From Thereva unica (Eukaryota; Arthropoda; Insecta; Diptera; Therevidae): a stretch of DNA of 64,000 nucleotides. The position numbers and the translations under genes were made by a program. The notes beneath the pieces were generated by a model that saw nothing but the letters and a program-made list of their open reading frames with translations, did no database searches and was not told the DNA's origin. This document shows positions 44,005 to 55,957 of the stretch, in pieces (position 1 is the first letter of the stretch; every line of letters begins with the position of its first letter). The DNA lies in NCBI GenBank assembly GCA_949987705.1, contig OX465282.1:68631922-68695921 (forward strand). The letters run 5' to 3'.

Positions 44005-44790
44005 AAAAATTTTAAAAAAAAAAACCGACTTCAAAACTACATATACCTATGCATGCATATGTACAAACTTAAACTAAAAAGTAAAAAATAATATTTTAAT
44101 TACCTCAAAGCAAGAGCCTTAAAGGACAGTTAAAAAAATTATTGATATTTATATATGTATGTATCTATTTAATATTTTTAAAAAGTTCATTTTGGAGTCG
44201 GTGCCAGCCAAAGAACAATTACGTTTATACATACCCTGAAAGCTTGGGTGCAAAAGAAAACTTACGTTAATACATACCTTTGGCTGGCGCCGACCCAAAA
44301 TGAACTTTTTAAAAATATTAAATAGATACATACATATATAAATATCAATAATTTTTTTAACTGTCCTTTAAGGCTCTTGCTTTGAGGTAATTAAAATATT
44401 ATTTTTTACTTTTTAGTTTAAGTTTGTACATATGCATGCATAGGTATATGTAGTTTTGAAGTCGGTTTTTTTTTTTTTAAATTTTTTATTTTTTTTACTT
44501 TTTAGTTTAAGTTTTTTTACAAAATTGTATTCTACTCGTCATACCCTTTCATTTGATATCCATGAAGGGGGTCGGGAAACAAAATTGCAAAATTCGGCCG
44601 CCATCTTGGAACCGACCGCCATTTTTTTACAAAATTTATATGGGACCACCTCTGAGGTATAACGTACCAAACAAAAAAAGAATCATCAAAATCGATTCAT
44701 AATTGGCGGAGTAATCGCGTAACATACATAGAAAAAAAAAAAAAAAACATACATTCGAATTGATAACCTCCTCTTTTTTGAAGTCGGTTA
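44005..44790. mobile_element. Family X element with palindromic half, inside LINE D
   Basis: The ends read AAAACCGACTTCAAAA and TTGAAGTCGGTTA, a terminal inverted repeat. The LINE frame is cut just before and resumes just after it. The left half is a long near-perfect palindrome (44021-44215 against 44277-44475). The right part carries the family hallmarks CATACCCTTTCATTTGATA and GGCCGCCATCTTGGAACCG. Non-coding. Confidence 0.7.
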
Positions 44791-44804
44791 ATAAGTGAAT
44801 ACCA

Positions 44805-45960
44805 AGCTGGATTTAGAAGAAATAGGTCAACAATGGATCAACTTTTTACAATAAGGCAAATCCTCCGAAAATGCTGGGAATACAACATTGACGTGTATCA
44901 ACTTTTCATCGACTTTAAACAAGAATACGACAGCATCGACAGGAAGCAAATGTATGCAACAATGCTGGACCTAAACATCCCCCTGAAGAAAATAAAATTA
45001 ACAAAATTGACAATGGAAAATACAAGATGTGCAAGTAGTGTACAAGTAGAATTGACGGAATCCTTCCCAGTCAAGCAAGGCTTAAAGCAGGGCGATGGGC
45101 TGGCACCATGCTATTTAATCTCTGCCTAGAAGGAGTAATTCGCAAGGTTAACATTGATGCGAACTCAACCCTGCTTAACAAATCCAAACAGTTGGCAGGA
45201 TATGCCGACGATATAAACTGCCTTTCAAGATCACAAGATCAGAAGATGGAGCAAAACATATAGGGCTGCAAATAAACGCAGAGAAGAGTAAGATTATAAT
45301 TCAGTCAAGGGTGGAAAGAAGAAGAAGAAACCACAATACCACCTGGGGGGAATATAACTTTGAACGTGTAAACCAATTTAACTACCTGGGGTCCACAGGC
45401 AGCGAAGACAACGATGAAACGATAGACGCACAAAGAAGAATAAACGCCGCGAACAGAACATACTTCTCACTACTGCCAGTAATGAAATCCAGAGACATCC
45501 ACAGAAAAACTAAAATAAGAATCTACAAAACAAAACCATCATACGTACAGTAGCTACGTATGGATGTGAAGCTTGGAGTATCTCCCAGAAATCCGCAGAC
45601 AAGCTGGATATATTTGAGAGGAAGGTTCTCCGAAGGATATACGGCCCAATCAATGAAGACAGTGCATGGAAAATACGCTACAATCACGAATTGTACGACT
45701 TATACAAAGAATGTAAACTTTCGACCCATGCCAAACTACTACGTTTGGGCCGGCTATGTCCAAAGAATGGATGACTCAAGGATACCAAAAAAGTCCTGTA
45801 TCTACTACCAGATGGCAAAAGACCAGTTGGCAAACCACGGTTAACAGGGAAGATAATGTTAAGGCCGATGCAGCAAAACTGCTCAACACAAGAAACTGGA
45901 GACAAGCTGTGGAGCAGAGAGACGTCTGGAGGAAGAAGCTGATGGAGGCCAAAGCGTGTG
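44805..45960 (+). pseudogene. RTE-like reverse transcriptase remnant
   Basis: Several frames (44833-45129, 45311-45553, 45560-45844, 45756-46040) together cover the RT palm, thumb and the C-terminal tail. The catalytic YADD box is intact at about 45200, but stops lie before and after it. The C-terminal tail shows VQRMDDSRIPKK and then REDNVKADAAKLL, as in RTE-type LINEs. Confidence 0.75.
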
Positions 45961-46060
45961 TGTGGGTGTATATATTAGGGTGGCCGTTATTTCCGAAATT
46001 AAAGATATTTAGGAGAGGAGTGGTAAAATCGATTACTTAGATGTCAAAAAGGAAATTATC

Positions 46061-47489
46061 AATTTTAAAAAAAATTTAACACTAATTTTCGGGTGCCTCT
46101 AGACAAAGCAATTTCCCCATTTAAATAACATGGGAAAATCCATTTTCACGTTATGTTATTTATTTCCAACATTATCCGAATAGCTGTGAGAATCGGAAAT
46201 GCTTAAAAACATCAAGAATAGTTAAAGGAAAATTTCCCTTATGAATAACAAATATAAATAATAAGATAGTCAAGAGATAGGGCCTACACGACCCACGTCC
46301 AATCAGAGTGCAGAGTGTTTAAAAATTGAAATCTCTCAGCAGTTACGAAATTACTCCGTTTTAATTAAGTTGATCAATAAAATGCCCATTGCTAGGAATC
46401 GTAACAAATTTTATTTTAAGTTGTTTAGATAACATGAACAATACTCCTCATATTATAAAGAATGTATGCTAATCATTCTTGATTTCACGTGCCTTTAGAT
46501 AAAACAATTTCCCCATAACACGGGAAAATCTAAACATTATCTGAATAGCTGTGACTATCGTACATGTTGAACAAAATCAAAAATAGTAAAAGGAAAATTC
46601 GCTTTGAACAAGTACATTTAGTCGCAACAACATATAACCCATTTTCCACACTGTGGTCGTATCGAATTGATAACCAACTATATATTCGGCTACCAGCGAA
46701 GGATTACCAACCCTTTCTGATTAAATTCTTGCTATGAAACCTACGATACAACCTCGAACAGGAGAGAAACTTGGGAAACTTAGGGCAAAGATATCTACAA
46801 TTATTCCGTTAATGACTTGGTTGAAAAGTTGAGTCGACGTTGAGTTGAAATTTCGACCACCGTATATAATGCCGAGTTGAGTTCTTTTTATGTTGAAATA
46901 CAGTTGAACTGAAATCAAAAATAACCTCAAATTTTTTGGTGAGATTCTCATTTATAGACGTGTAAAAACTCAGAACGAAATAATTTTGTATTCCTGCGCA
47001 AGCAGAAACACTGAAGATAAAACTAACACCAAAGGCGGACTTCACAAACAAAACAAATGTCACTTCAACCCAATTACAACTCAACCAGTCTATATGAGGC
47101 GAAAAATCAACTAGACCCTGGTAGAAGAGATTAGTTGGATTGAGTTGACCCAGTTTCAACTCGAATCCCGTTTAAGACTGTGTTGAACCTGGGTTGAACC
47201 TAGTCGTAAACGGGATAAATAAAAACAAGAAGAGGAAACAGAGACGGAAAATAAATGTGACTTTTAACTCTGGCACATTTATTGTCCGTTTTCCGCAAAC
47301 TAAGGGTGGCTATGAGAACCTACTAGACGTAAAGACTACACTCCATTACTAGCGAAGTTGCTTCAGCTAAGTTTATCTAAGTCCGAAGCACAGTATACAG
47401 AATCCAGGCAATGTAAAAGAGAAATGTCATTTTAGAGCTGAAGTCACTTGGTGGGCCCCTTTCTATATAAAATTGAAGCTGTTGCTGTT
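46061..47489. other. Intron DNA with duplicated block
   Basis: A ~120-base block (CAATTTCCCCAT, ATTATCYGAATAGCTGTGA) occurs at 46105-46230 and again at 46500-46610 in direct orientation. At 46815-47200 sequences of the AGTTGAGTTGAAAT and CAACTCAACC type alternate on both strands, as at 7295-7390. No gene. Confidence 0.5.
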
Positions 47490-47850
47490 TTTGCCTTACC
47501 GTAGTTCAAAGTGCGCAACCTAGCGAGGTGTTCAGTCGCTCGGCACACATCACACCGCGAGTCCTTTGACTCAGCCGCAATAACCGCCAAAGATGCAAAG
47601 TCGCCCGAGACGAAGTAAATTTACACAAAGTGTGCCGAAGCTCCTCTCTACATTCTCGATTTCGACCAACTTCGATCAAATTTGCGAGTTGATCCAGCGG
47701 ATAAAAAGATCAAGTCTCAACTGTTCTCTTATATCAAGCCTTGAAAACTCTTGTAAACTAAGTTTGAGCATAATTCCCGTGAGCAGTATTAATGATTAAT
47801 CTTATATAAAATTGTATTTTTCTTTCTTTTTTTTTAATTTTAAATTCTTT
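47490..47850 (+). mobile_element. Internally deleted derivative of LINE E
   Basis: The last ~130 bases match the 3' end of the LINE at 48430-51990 (AAGTCTCAACTGTTCTCTTA, then GTGAGCAGTATTAATGATTAATC, then TTATATAAAATTG). The first part (CAGTCGCTCGGCACACATC, an ATG at 47593 with a short Arg/Ser-rich frame) looks like the 5' untranslated region and start of ORF1. The two ends are fused without the middle, giving a SINE-sized unit. Confidence 0.6.
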
Positions 47851-47859
47851 TATTTAACT

Positions 47860-48400
47860 TAGATGGTATGTGACCAAATCTTGGAAGTTAAATTAGACCC
47901 ACTTCCCGGTTTCGGATAGAGCTGAAATTTTGCATACACGTTTAGTTTGGATGACAATGCAATTTGGCCATTTTGTAAAAATATCCAGATGGCGGTTCCA
48001 AAATGGCGGCCGATTTATGAAATTGTGCTCCGCGGCCCTCTGACATGAGTATCAAATGAAAGGATATGACAGGTAGAATACAATAAGCTATGTGGCGTCA
48101 TTCCAAATTCAAAATGGCGGCCAACACTTACACTGTTTGTCGTCAAATCTTGGAAGTTAAATTTGACCCACTTCCCGGTTTCGGATAGAGCTGAAATTTT
48201 GTATACACGTTTAGTTTGGATGACAATGCAATCTGTTCATTTTATAGAAATATCCAGATGGCGGTTGCAAAATGGCGGCCGATTTTTGAAATTGTGCTCC
48301 GCGGCCCTCTGATATGGGTATCAAATGAAAGGATATGACAGGTGGAATACAATAAGCTATGTGGCGTCATTCCAAATCAACTTCCAATTTTGCACACATT
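47860..48400. repeat. Family X tandem pair (about 258-bp units)
   Basis: Two copies in tandem (from about 47873 and 48143) share AAATCTTGGAAGTTAAATT, CCCACTTCCCGGTTTCGGAT, CAAAATGGCGGCCGATTT and GTGCTCCGCGGCCCTCTG, nearly base for base. They match the complement of 7500-7740. Confidence 0.8.
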
Positions 48401-48636
48401 CGTAGTTCGCGTGATTATTAATATGTACATATATGTATGATGAGATAAATAGTTGAGTTAAGGGAAGCATTAACAAAGAAATAAGAAACAAAGAAAACAT
48501 TAAAGGCAAAATACAAGTAAAAGTAAAACAAAGATAAAAAAAACAAAAGACATATACCAATTTTATATAAGATTAATAATTGATACTGCTCACATTAATT
48601 AATTATGCTAAAATTTAGTTTGAAATTTAGTTTAGC

Positions 48637-50489
48637 TTACAAGGCTTCCCTAGCCATGATATAAGAGAACAGTTGAGACTTAAAACTACCGATGCGACCT
48701 TCTCTCTTTAAGACAGTTAGTAGTGCATTCCATAACGTAACACCATGGATAAAATACAATCGTGAACTAACTTGCAAATTATGTCTAGGAAAATTTAAAT
48801 TAAGAGTCCTATTGGAAGTCGAGAACGCAGCTTTAGTTTTGAGATAAGAAGGGTAATCAGAAAAAATAATTCGGTGCATAAAAATTAACATATTATAATC
48901 GAGATAGGACAATAGCGAAAACCCTAAAAATTTCCGAGAAAATGAAGAAATATGATCGAACTTCCTCAGTCCGTAAACATAACGGACAATAGAGTTAAAT
49001 GCATTTGATAAGATACGCATAGAGGCATAATCCAAACGGCCAAATACCGGTATACCATATTGAATAAGAGGCATAAGTAATGATTTAGCTACTTTTTGTT
49101 TTGTCAGCAGCGGAACATAAGACGAAGAATGCCGCAGAGTTCGTAAGCCACAGTAAATTTTGGAAGCTATATCAAAGATGTAATCATTCCACGACAGAGT
49201 TTGATTTAGAATTACACCAAGATACCTAACTCTATCAACATATGGAACCGTTACACCATTGATGTGATTCTTTGGAAAAATCGCCACATTTAACAGTCTT
49301 TTATAAATGACAATACTTTTAGATTTGTCGGGATTTAGTCTAAGCTTATTCTCTTTCGCCCATTTGTCCAACCTATCCAAGTCACCATTGATTTTGGTAA
49401 CACAATCATCAATCTGAGGCTGAGGCTTGAGCAATAAAGTTGCACATCATCAGCATACATATGAATGTTAACAGAGTGAACGTGAGTTATAATATCATTT
49501 ATAAATAACGAAAATAATAGTGGTCCAAGAATAGAACCCTGAGGCACATCGCTAGTGACATTGACTGGTTCTGACGAGTTGCCATTTGTTTGCACAGTTT
49601 GCTCACGATCAGTGAGGTAGCTAAAAAGAAACCTAACTGCAGTACGATCAAACCCAAAGTAATCAAAAAGTTTCCTACATAGCAATTCATGGTCCACTGT
49701 GTCAAAAGCCTTGGAAAAGTCCAAAAGCGTCAAAATTGTGATATTATTATTAGTTAGAATGTCATCAATTTCTTTTACTAATGCAGTTGTACAGCTGTGG
49801 TTTGGACGAAAGCCAGATTGTACTGGAGATAGAAGATTCCCTGGACTTATGTACGATAGCATTTGTTCACACATCAGCTTTTCAAGTACTTTTGAAAAGC
49901 ACGATAAAATGCTAATCGGTCTAAAGTCTTCAACTTTAGAGGGCGCTTTCACTTTAGGAATCGGTGTAATTTTGGATATTTTCCAATCACGAGGAAAATA
50001 CGAGCGCGTAATGCACGAATTGAGAACGTGGCTGATAACAGCAACGCACGAAGGGGCAATAAGTTTAAAAAAACGAATTTCGACGTTATCAAGACCAACA
50101 GCATTAGATGAGATGGTGTAAATTGCTCTCATTACTTCATCCCCTTCAATATTCCTAAAAGAAAAAGTATCAGGCCGTACTTCATTAAATACCACGCTGA
50201 TATCAAAAGTAGCCCGTTTGGGCATAAATACAGAAGAAAAATAGGTATTCAGTACATTCGCGTCAAATCTAGAGGGAGCAGAAACACTATTAACGATTCC
50301 TAGGTTACGAACATTACTCCATAGCTTTTTAGGGGGTAGAGATGCATCAAGAAGCTTGCTGAAGTATTCTTGCTTTGCTTTTTTAATTACTGCATTGACT
50401 CTATTTCGCAGTTTTTTGTAGCTAAGCTCTAAGCTAACAAATTTGCATTCCTTCCATAGCCTGTACAAATAATCCCTTCGTTTAATCAA
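48637..50489 (-). pseudogene. LINE E reverse transcriptase
   Basis: The frame 50489-49335 (384 codons) holds the pre-RT helix region (SYKKLRNRVNAVIKKAKQEY), the fingers (KVEDFRPISILSCFSKVLEK), SGFRPNHSCTTALVKEI, LLDFSKAFDTVDHELL, SDVPQGSILGPLLFSLFIND and the catalytic HMYADDVQLYCSS. The overlapping frame 49434-48637 (265 codons) carries the thumb (LDKWAKENKLRLNPDKSKSI, VRYLGVILNQTLSWNDYI) and the C-terminal tail to YIMAREAL. One shift at the overlap is the only break, so this was a recently active RT. It would copy its own RNA at a nicked target. Confidence 0.85.
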
Positions 50490-50530
50490 TGTCTTAATCT
50501 CATTGGATCACCAGCTACATCTTTGTTTTT

Positions 50531-51500
50531 TTATATGAATGGTTTAAGTGGGATATGACCATCATAACAGCTGCGTATAATATCCGCGACAGTTTTCACC
50601 TTATCATCAATGTCAAAAGTATTATATACTGGACTCCAATTAACCACTGACATATCTTGTAATAATGAGTCGGTATCTACATTATTATAATCCCTATATG
50701 TAAATTCTTTACTGCCTTTATCAATGGGGATACCAAAGCTGAAACTGAGGTAAATAAGATCGTAGTCGCTTATTCCAGGAATAGATATCTGATTAACGAA
50801 CAATACCTTCTCAGACACATTCGTTAAAAATAAATCCAAGAGGGTTGAGGTAGTGCTGGAAAAGTGAGTAGGTGACCTCCCTATTAAGTACTTCCATCCC
50901 AAAAGAGCGAAAATTGTTCTGGAAATGTACACTAAGGCGAGTACACCTAGACATGTCAATATTAAAATCGCCAGTCAAAATGACATCTTTAGCACACAGT
51001 AAAACATCTTCTAGCGAATTGAAGAACTCATCCTCAAATATCACATCTGGCGGCTTGTAATTGCAACCCAAAAGTAATTTATCACGTTTATTGCGTAACT
51101 CAATAAATAAATACATACTCAATATTTTGATTACTCTTTTTGATTATACGGAAATCGAAGATGTCACTCAGAAAAATTGCAACGCCGCCACCCCTTCGAT
51201 CCACCCTATCATGCCTAATGGTTTTATACCCAGGCAAATGCACAAGTTTATCATTAACCGATGATTGGAGCCAGGTTTCAGTAACACAATAAAGCATGAG
51301 AACCTGAATTAGATATCATATTCCGTATTTCGTCCATTTTATGGAGTATACTGCGTGCATTTATGTGAGCTATGCGTAAGCCGTTTGCCTTTTTTGAAGA
51401 TGTTCAAGAGTATTTCACCAGGAGTCACGTTACAAGCACCACACCTAGCACTTATAGCCATTTGAAGATAAACAAAAGAGAAGATCAGCAAATTGAAGTC
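50531..51500 (-). pseudogene. LINE E AP-type endonuclease remnant
   Basis: Pieces in overlapping frames give TETWLQSSVNDKLVHLPGYK and RVDRRGGGVAIFL (51297-51100), then LLLGCNYKPPD and VILTGDFNIDMSRC (51122-50811), then LLDLFLTNVSE and GISDYDLIYLSFS (50959-50531, where SDHDLI is usual). This is the motif order of the apurinic-type endonuclease of LINEs. Stops upstream of 51297 and frame changes disable it. Confidence 0.8.
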
Positions 51501-51627
51501 CCAACTGAAGTATCACAGGAGAAGCAATATTAAAAATAGTTAACCTGAAAGCAGTATCAACACAAAAACTTACTAACATATTTACATTAATCAAGAAAAG
51601 CAAAAACAAAAACATCCATCCTGTCAG

Positions 51628-51861
51628 TCAGAGTGAGGAGCTCGCCGCATTAGCCGGAACTGGGTCACTACCAGAGACATCGGATTCCACTGCCTTGGTG
51701 AAGGCTACAGCTATTGGAGGTGACAACTGTCCAGAATCATCAAGTAAACGCCGCAATTGATCAATCGACGTAATAAAGATCGGCCGACTTGATGTATTTT
51801 TTCTAACAAAAACACGACCATCGATCGTGTAAACAGAATGCAGCAGTGAGCAGCTTCTCAA
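51628..51861 (-). pseudogene. Probable end of LINE E ORF1
   Basis: A frame of 77 codons (FVRKNTSSRPIFITSIDQLR, then LDDSGQLSPPIAVAFTK) lies just upstream of the endonuclease on the same strand, where ORF1 is expected. I see no zinc knuckle in it, so the assignment rests on position. Confidence 0.4.
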
Positions 51862-51990
51862 CTTGAGAGCTTCTAACCGAATCTCACGATCCCGTTTCGA
51901 TAGACTTCAAGCTTGAAGGCAATTTATGGAATATTCCGTAAAGTCGCATTTCAATACACGCTCTTCTATATTGTCTGTCACTGAATGCAA

Positions 51991-53210
51991 CGCATGTACG
52001 CTTGGAAATTTCACCAGTTTTAGTTGCGTGGTTGCATTTGTATGTGCCAAAGTTTATTCAACAAAATCTTCGTGAGCACAGAACACCGATTGACGAAAAT
52101 CAGTTGCGCTTGTGTGTGGACAAAGTTTGGTTGCAAACTGGGTTATGAGCGTGATAATGGTGAAACCAGTTTGAAACTGGGATTGCAAATCCGTCGTCCC
52201 ATGTGCGTAGGGCCTCAATGTTTATGGAATTCTTGCTTTAGTCCCTTACTTTTGGCGATAATTTTATCACGCGAGAAATTGCAATAAAAGAAAGAGCGGC
52301 GCATTGAGTGATCGAGCCGAGCTAGCACGAAGTGCTCAAGGGGTGGGCGAACGCTGCTATTCGCAGATCGCTTCGCCGATCTACACGAACTGCGCAAAAA
52401 TGAACCGAATAATTCGGCCGAATGTTCGGTTCGGTACATTTTTGACCGAATGTTCTGCAGAATATTCGTATTCGGTCGAAATCGAATAAGTCATCGGGCA
52501 ACTTCTCACTTGTTTGGGACTAATTCTGGATTACACCTTACCATCTGCCTTCTCTGGTAATGGGTTATATAAGGGCTCATCTAACACCAAAGAAAATAAG
52601 AGGTACCCTTACCAGATGCCTACTTATATCAGTGCTCTATCGGTAAGGGCTGCCTGGAAGTCCTTCTGGGGTTCTTCTTTTGTACACTTTGTTTTTAAAT
52701 AAATAATAATAATAATATGTATAGAGAAGCCTGCCAACTTTTGGGACCGCTAGAATATGACACTCATTGGGATTACACCATATGAGTGTATTGGGATTAC
52801 ACCGATTTCGTCAAATGCTTTTTACTTTGTTTTCACATTTCCAATAAGTTTGCACCGATTCACAAAAGGATCACAACCAAATTTATTGAAATATGGACAG
52901 GACTATGTCTGTCGGGTCAGCTAGTACTGTAAAAAAATACGGTCGGAAAAAATATCGGATGCGATATTAAAACTGATTTACTACACACTTATTGTAATAT
53001 GTACATATGTATCACTATTACGTTTTGCAATATTACTATCAATTAACTTCGCATGAAGAATTTGACGTTGATTAGGAATAATAAATACATATTACACAAA
53101 ACTGCTTGTGAATAAAACTTCCAGTACAATACATTACGATATAGTAAAATAAAAATGCATCGTTGAAAATTCATTATCTATGCTAACAACTAACTTTTCT
53201 TCACTTCCAG
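51991..53210. other. Unassigned intron DNA
   Basis: No gene. Palindromic ATTCGGCCGAATGTTCGGTTCGG sequence at 52405-52490 resembles the ends of some hAT-type repeats. It ends with the acceptor TTTTCTTCACTTCCAG before the last host exon. Confidence 0.45.
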
Positions 53211-53369
53211 ATCAGTGATATTCATCAATTTTACACAAAAAACATTGATATGCATTTGGATATTGATATGGAATACAAAATAGGAACAGCAAGTGGCACA
53301 AGCTGGCAAACTTCCAGCATCCTAAATCGCATTTGCATTGTCTTCATTGCATTTATTCTGATTTTGTAA
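53211..53369 (+). CDS. Host Ig/FN3 cell-adhesion protein, last exon with GPI-type tail
   Basis: Exon of 53 codons including the TAA stop at 53367-53369, preceded by the acceptor CACTTCCAG and in phase 0 with 41190. It begins ISDIHQFYTKNIDMHLDI, finishing the FN3 domain, then a small-residue stretch (GTASGTSW), then a hydrophobic end (ICIVFIAFILIL) with no following charged residues. That is the pattern of a GPI-anchor attachment signal, as expected for klingon/wrapper/Lachesin-like proteins. Too short to be found by an ORF length cut-off. Splice sites and frame agreement make it convincing. Confidence 0.85.
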   Translation: MSDIHQFYTKNIDMHLDIDMEYKIGTASGTSWQTSSILNRICIVFIAFILIL

Positions 53370-54369
53370 CGTCATATGGAAATTGTGTAGGATATTTCTA
53401 CGGAAATGTTAGTTTGAAAGTGCCTTAAAATGTCTATTAAGAATATTTCTATTTATGTTCATATTTTTTTATTCTTATTAAATTGTTTTATTTTTTGTGC
53501 ATAAAATTATGAATAATTACATTTATTATAGCAGTACTTTTATGGCAATTGTATGATCCAATTTGTACAGAAATTTTTTCTAGAACTGTATAATGTAAAA
53601 TAGACATTTTGTATGGTTATCTTAAGTATGTGTAAAGCTAATGTATTTTTGGGCATTAATTACTTCCAAAATATGGAAAATCGGAGAAATGTAATTAAAG
53701 TGAAAATAGTTGATATTATATCTTAAATCAAGTCATAATAATCAATATTTTAATATAGTGGATATGTAAAACATCTCCCATTATGCTTACTGTAATGTTA
53801 TTAACAAAAATCCGAACCAAGATGTATTAGAATAGTATATATAAATATAATTGTAATCATACCTGCCAGGTCTTCTTAAGTTTCACAAAAATCCCTCAAT
53901 GAAATATGCAATTTTTGCTAAGTGATTCATATTACATTTTCGATCAAAAGTGAGTATTATAAACAGGATATAAATAAAATTGAATCATTGTTCATTATCA
54001 GGAAGAACCTTTTAATTTTTAGGAATTACGGAATTTCTACGGGACATCAAGGAATTAAAATTTATTAAAACATATACAAATATCGTACAAACTAAGGCTT
54101 TGATTTTATGATTGTTAATAAGATTCTTAAAAAGTGATTTTTATCATTTTATAATCGGCTCCGAGAATTACATATGCTTATCGTTTCAATTTGACAAGAC
54201 TACGACTGAATAAATATTATTTCCATTGCTAGGAATTCAAAGAGTTAAGAGTTTATACTGTAAGGAACGTCAGTCGCAAGAGGGGCTACACATCCATCTA
54301 TAGAAGGGTTATATTTGCTTAAGAAGGGCTCAGGAATTTAATAAAAATTAGGTGGTAATGTGGCGAGAT
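53370..54369 (+). other. Probable 3' untranslated region and downstream DNA
   Basis: AT-rich, without coding frames. AATAAA signals at 53973-53978 and 54209-54214 are candidates for the gene's polyadenylation. Which one is used cannot be told from sequence. Confidence 0.45.
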
Positions 54370-55496
54370 GCTTGGTGTGAAACCTACATTCCAATTGTTC
54401 AACAGTATGGCATCCTGCACTGCTGTCTAAACTCCAAGCTATTGGTGTCAACTCAGTTCTAAGGAACTGGATTGAAAGCCTTCTTTCTGGCCGTTCAATC
54501 AAGATAGTATTGGATGGCGTTGAAACTCACTCCATCTCGGCCGGTGTACCCCACGGATCGATCCGCTCTCCTGCCGTCTTTCTTATATTCAATAATGATT
54601 TCGTCTATGACGGTACTCTGCGTCATTTGTACCCCTTGGACAGCGTAAGACAAGCAAGTGCCAGACGTTGTCTCTCAGACCGTGAACTCTTGTCCAACTC
54701 TCTTAACGAGGACATTGAACTCATTCTTCATTGGGGCCACAAGAATCGTGTTGAATTCAACCCATCGTAAACAAAGTACTGTCTTATCTCCACCAAAACC
54801 TGAACAAACGTTACCCCTATTTCAGTGGGCAAGGATAATGTAACAGCTGCCCCATCTCTTAACATCCTGGGGATGACTTTATCTTCTGGTCTGCGATGGA
54901 ATAATCACATATACCAAGTCGCCAAACAAGTGTATCAATGCCTCGGATTTCTTAAGACATACAAGCTCCTCCTTCAAACAGCTGCACTGGCTGCAATCTA
55001 CAAATCCTAAATTCGGCCCCGCCTCGAATACAACTCGTGTTGGCTGGACAAGGTGTAAAGCCATGCCATCAAACTCATTGGCGATAACACTCTTTACTCC
55101 ACGATCGACCCTTTAAGCTATTGTAGGAATGTAGCAGCCCTCAGCAAGTTTTACCGCTATTATCATAGCGACTGTTTTACTTAGATTAGACACCTCCCGC
55201 AAAACAAGACTAGCCAATTCGGCTCACCGCCATACACTACTGCCCTCCTCTTCGAGTACATTAATGTTTAGGAGTTCGTTTGTAAATAGAACGACTCGAT
55301 TGTGGAACTGTCAGAGTTCAAACGAAAGGTTCATCGACATCTACTCACGCACGTTCCAAACCGCTAACCAATCCCTTCTCTTCTATCCTTCAGATCTAGC
55401 TTACTACTAGACATTGCACCATGACATTAACGGCATCACGTACTAGTGGTACAAAGGGTGACTCCTCAGCTTGACCATGTCACATAAAAAAAGTCT
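54370..55496 (+). mobile_element. LINE family F, 3' portion
   Basis: From about 54410 the + strand encodes LLSKLQAIGVNSVLRNWIES, SAGVPHGSIRSPAVFLIFNN, ELILHWGHKNRVEFNPS, LNILGMTLSSGLRWNNHIYQ, and a tail with LLTHVPNR. It ends with GTACAAAGGGTGACTCC and ACATAAAAAAA. Stops are scattered, and the YADD box region is altered. The 3' end is the one resembled by the SINE at 13808-14280 and the fragment at 5790-6490. Confidence 0.75.
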
Positions 55497-55957
55497 TAAC
55501 AATATGTATCTCCATTTCCTAAGGAAATAACGATGTTTAGTATGATCCGTTTATAGTTCTAAAATTAACAGCTCTTTAGTGCTTATTCTTTTTGAGTGTA
55601 CCGATGCTATGGTGGCATGCAATTTTTGTTTCTTTCCTTTTTGTTTTTCTCCTTGTTCATATATTGCCTCTCGATTAATGCGAAAATTAGCTAATCCTGG
55701 CAGAACTACTTTTACTATCAGAGGAAATCCACTAATTTATGGGGATTGGATGGAGCACCAGATAGAGGAGTGGAGATGTATGTAGCTTCGTCTGGCGTCC
55801 TCACAATGACCTATGCGTCATGAATGCCTTTTTTGGTAGCATCCAGCTCTCCAGCTCACCAAGCTCAGCAATAACTTAGCCCAATGCTAGCTTGAGGCAC
55901 GAGATGCGGTTTTTTGTAGGTATTGTTGGTTTCCCTACATAAAGCAATGAGCATCAT
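55497..55957. other. Unassigned DNA
   Basis: A 68-codon frame at 55579-55785 shows no domain. No repeat boundary recognised. Confidence 0.35.

Larger units (their letters stand above)
43905..46060 (+). mobile_element. LINE family D (RTE-like), split by a family X element
   Basis: RT motifs are in order on the + strand: IHRGISLLSTVYKIM (43908-43955), then the insertion at 44005-44790, then EYQAGFRRNRST and MDQLFTIRQIL (44805-44870), FIDFKQEYDSID, VKQGLKQGDGLAP (45070-45110), AGYADDINCLS (45197-45230), FNYLGS (45378), and a C-terminal LNAWAGHVQRMDDS-like stretch (45745-45780). The closest style is the RTE clade. Stops and shifts throughout show it is dead. The 3' end near 46060 is approximate. 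Confidence 0.75.
48430..51990 (-). mobile_element. LINE family E (Jockey/CR1-like), long decayed copy
   Basis: Minus-strand non-LTR element with ORF1 tail (51861-51628), endonuclease (about 51500-50531), RT (50489-49335) and C-terminal region (49434-48637), then a 3' untranslated region ending near 48430. Frames change between blocks. A shortened relative lies just downstream at 47490-47850 in the opposite orientation. Confidence 0.8.

Noticed and set aside
47593..47799. A 68-codon gene at 47593-47799
   Set aside because: It starts in what looks like the ORF1 beginning of LINE E and reads out of frame into that element's 3' end, as expected for a deletion derivative.
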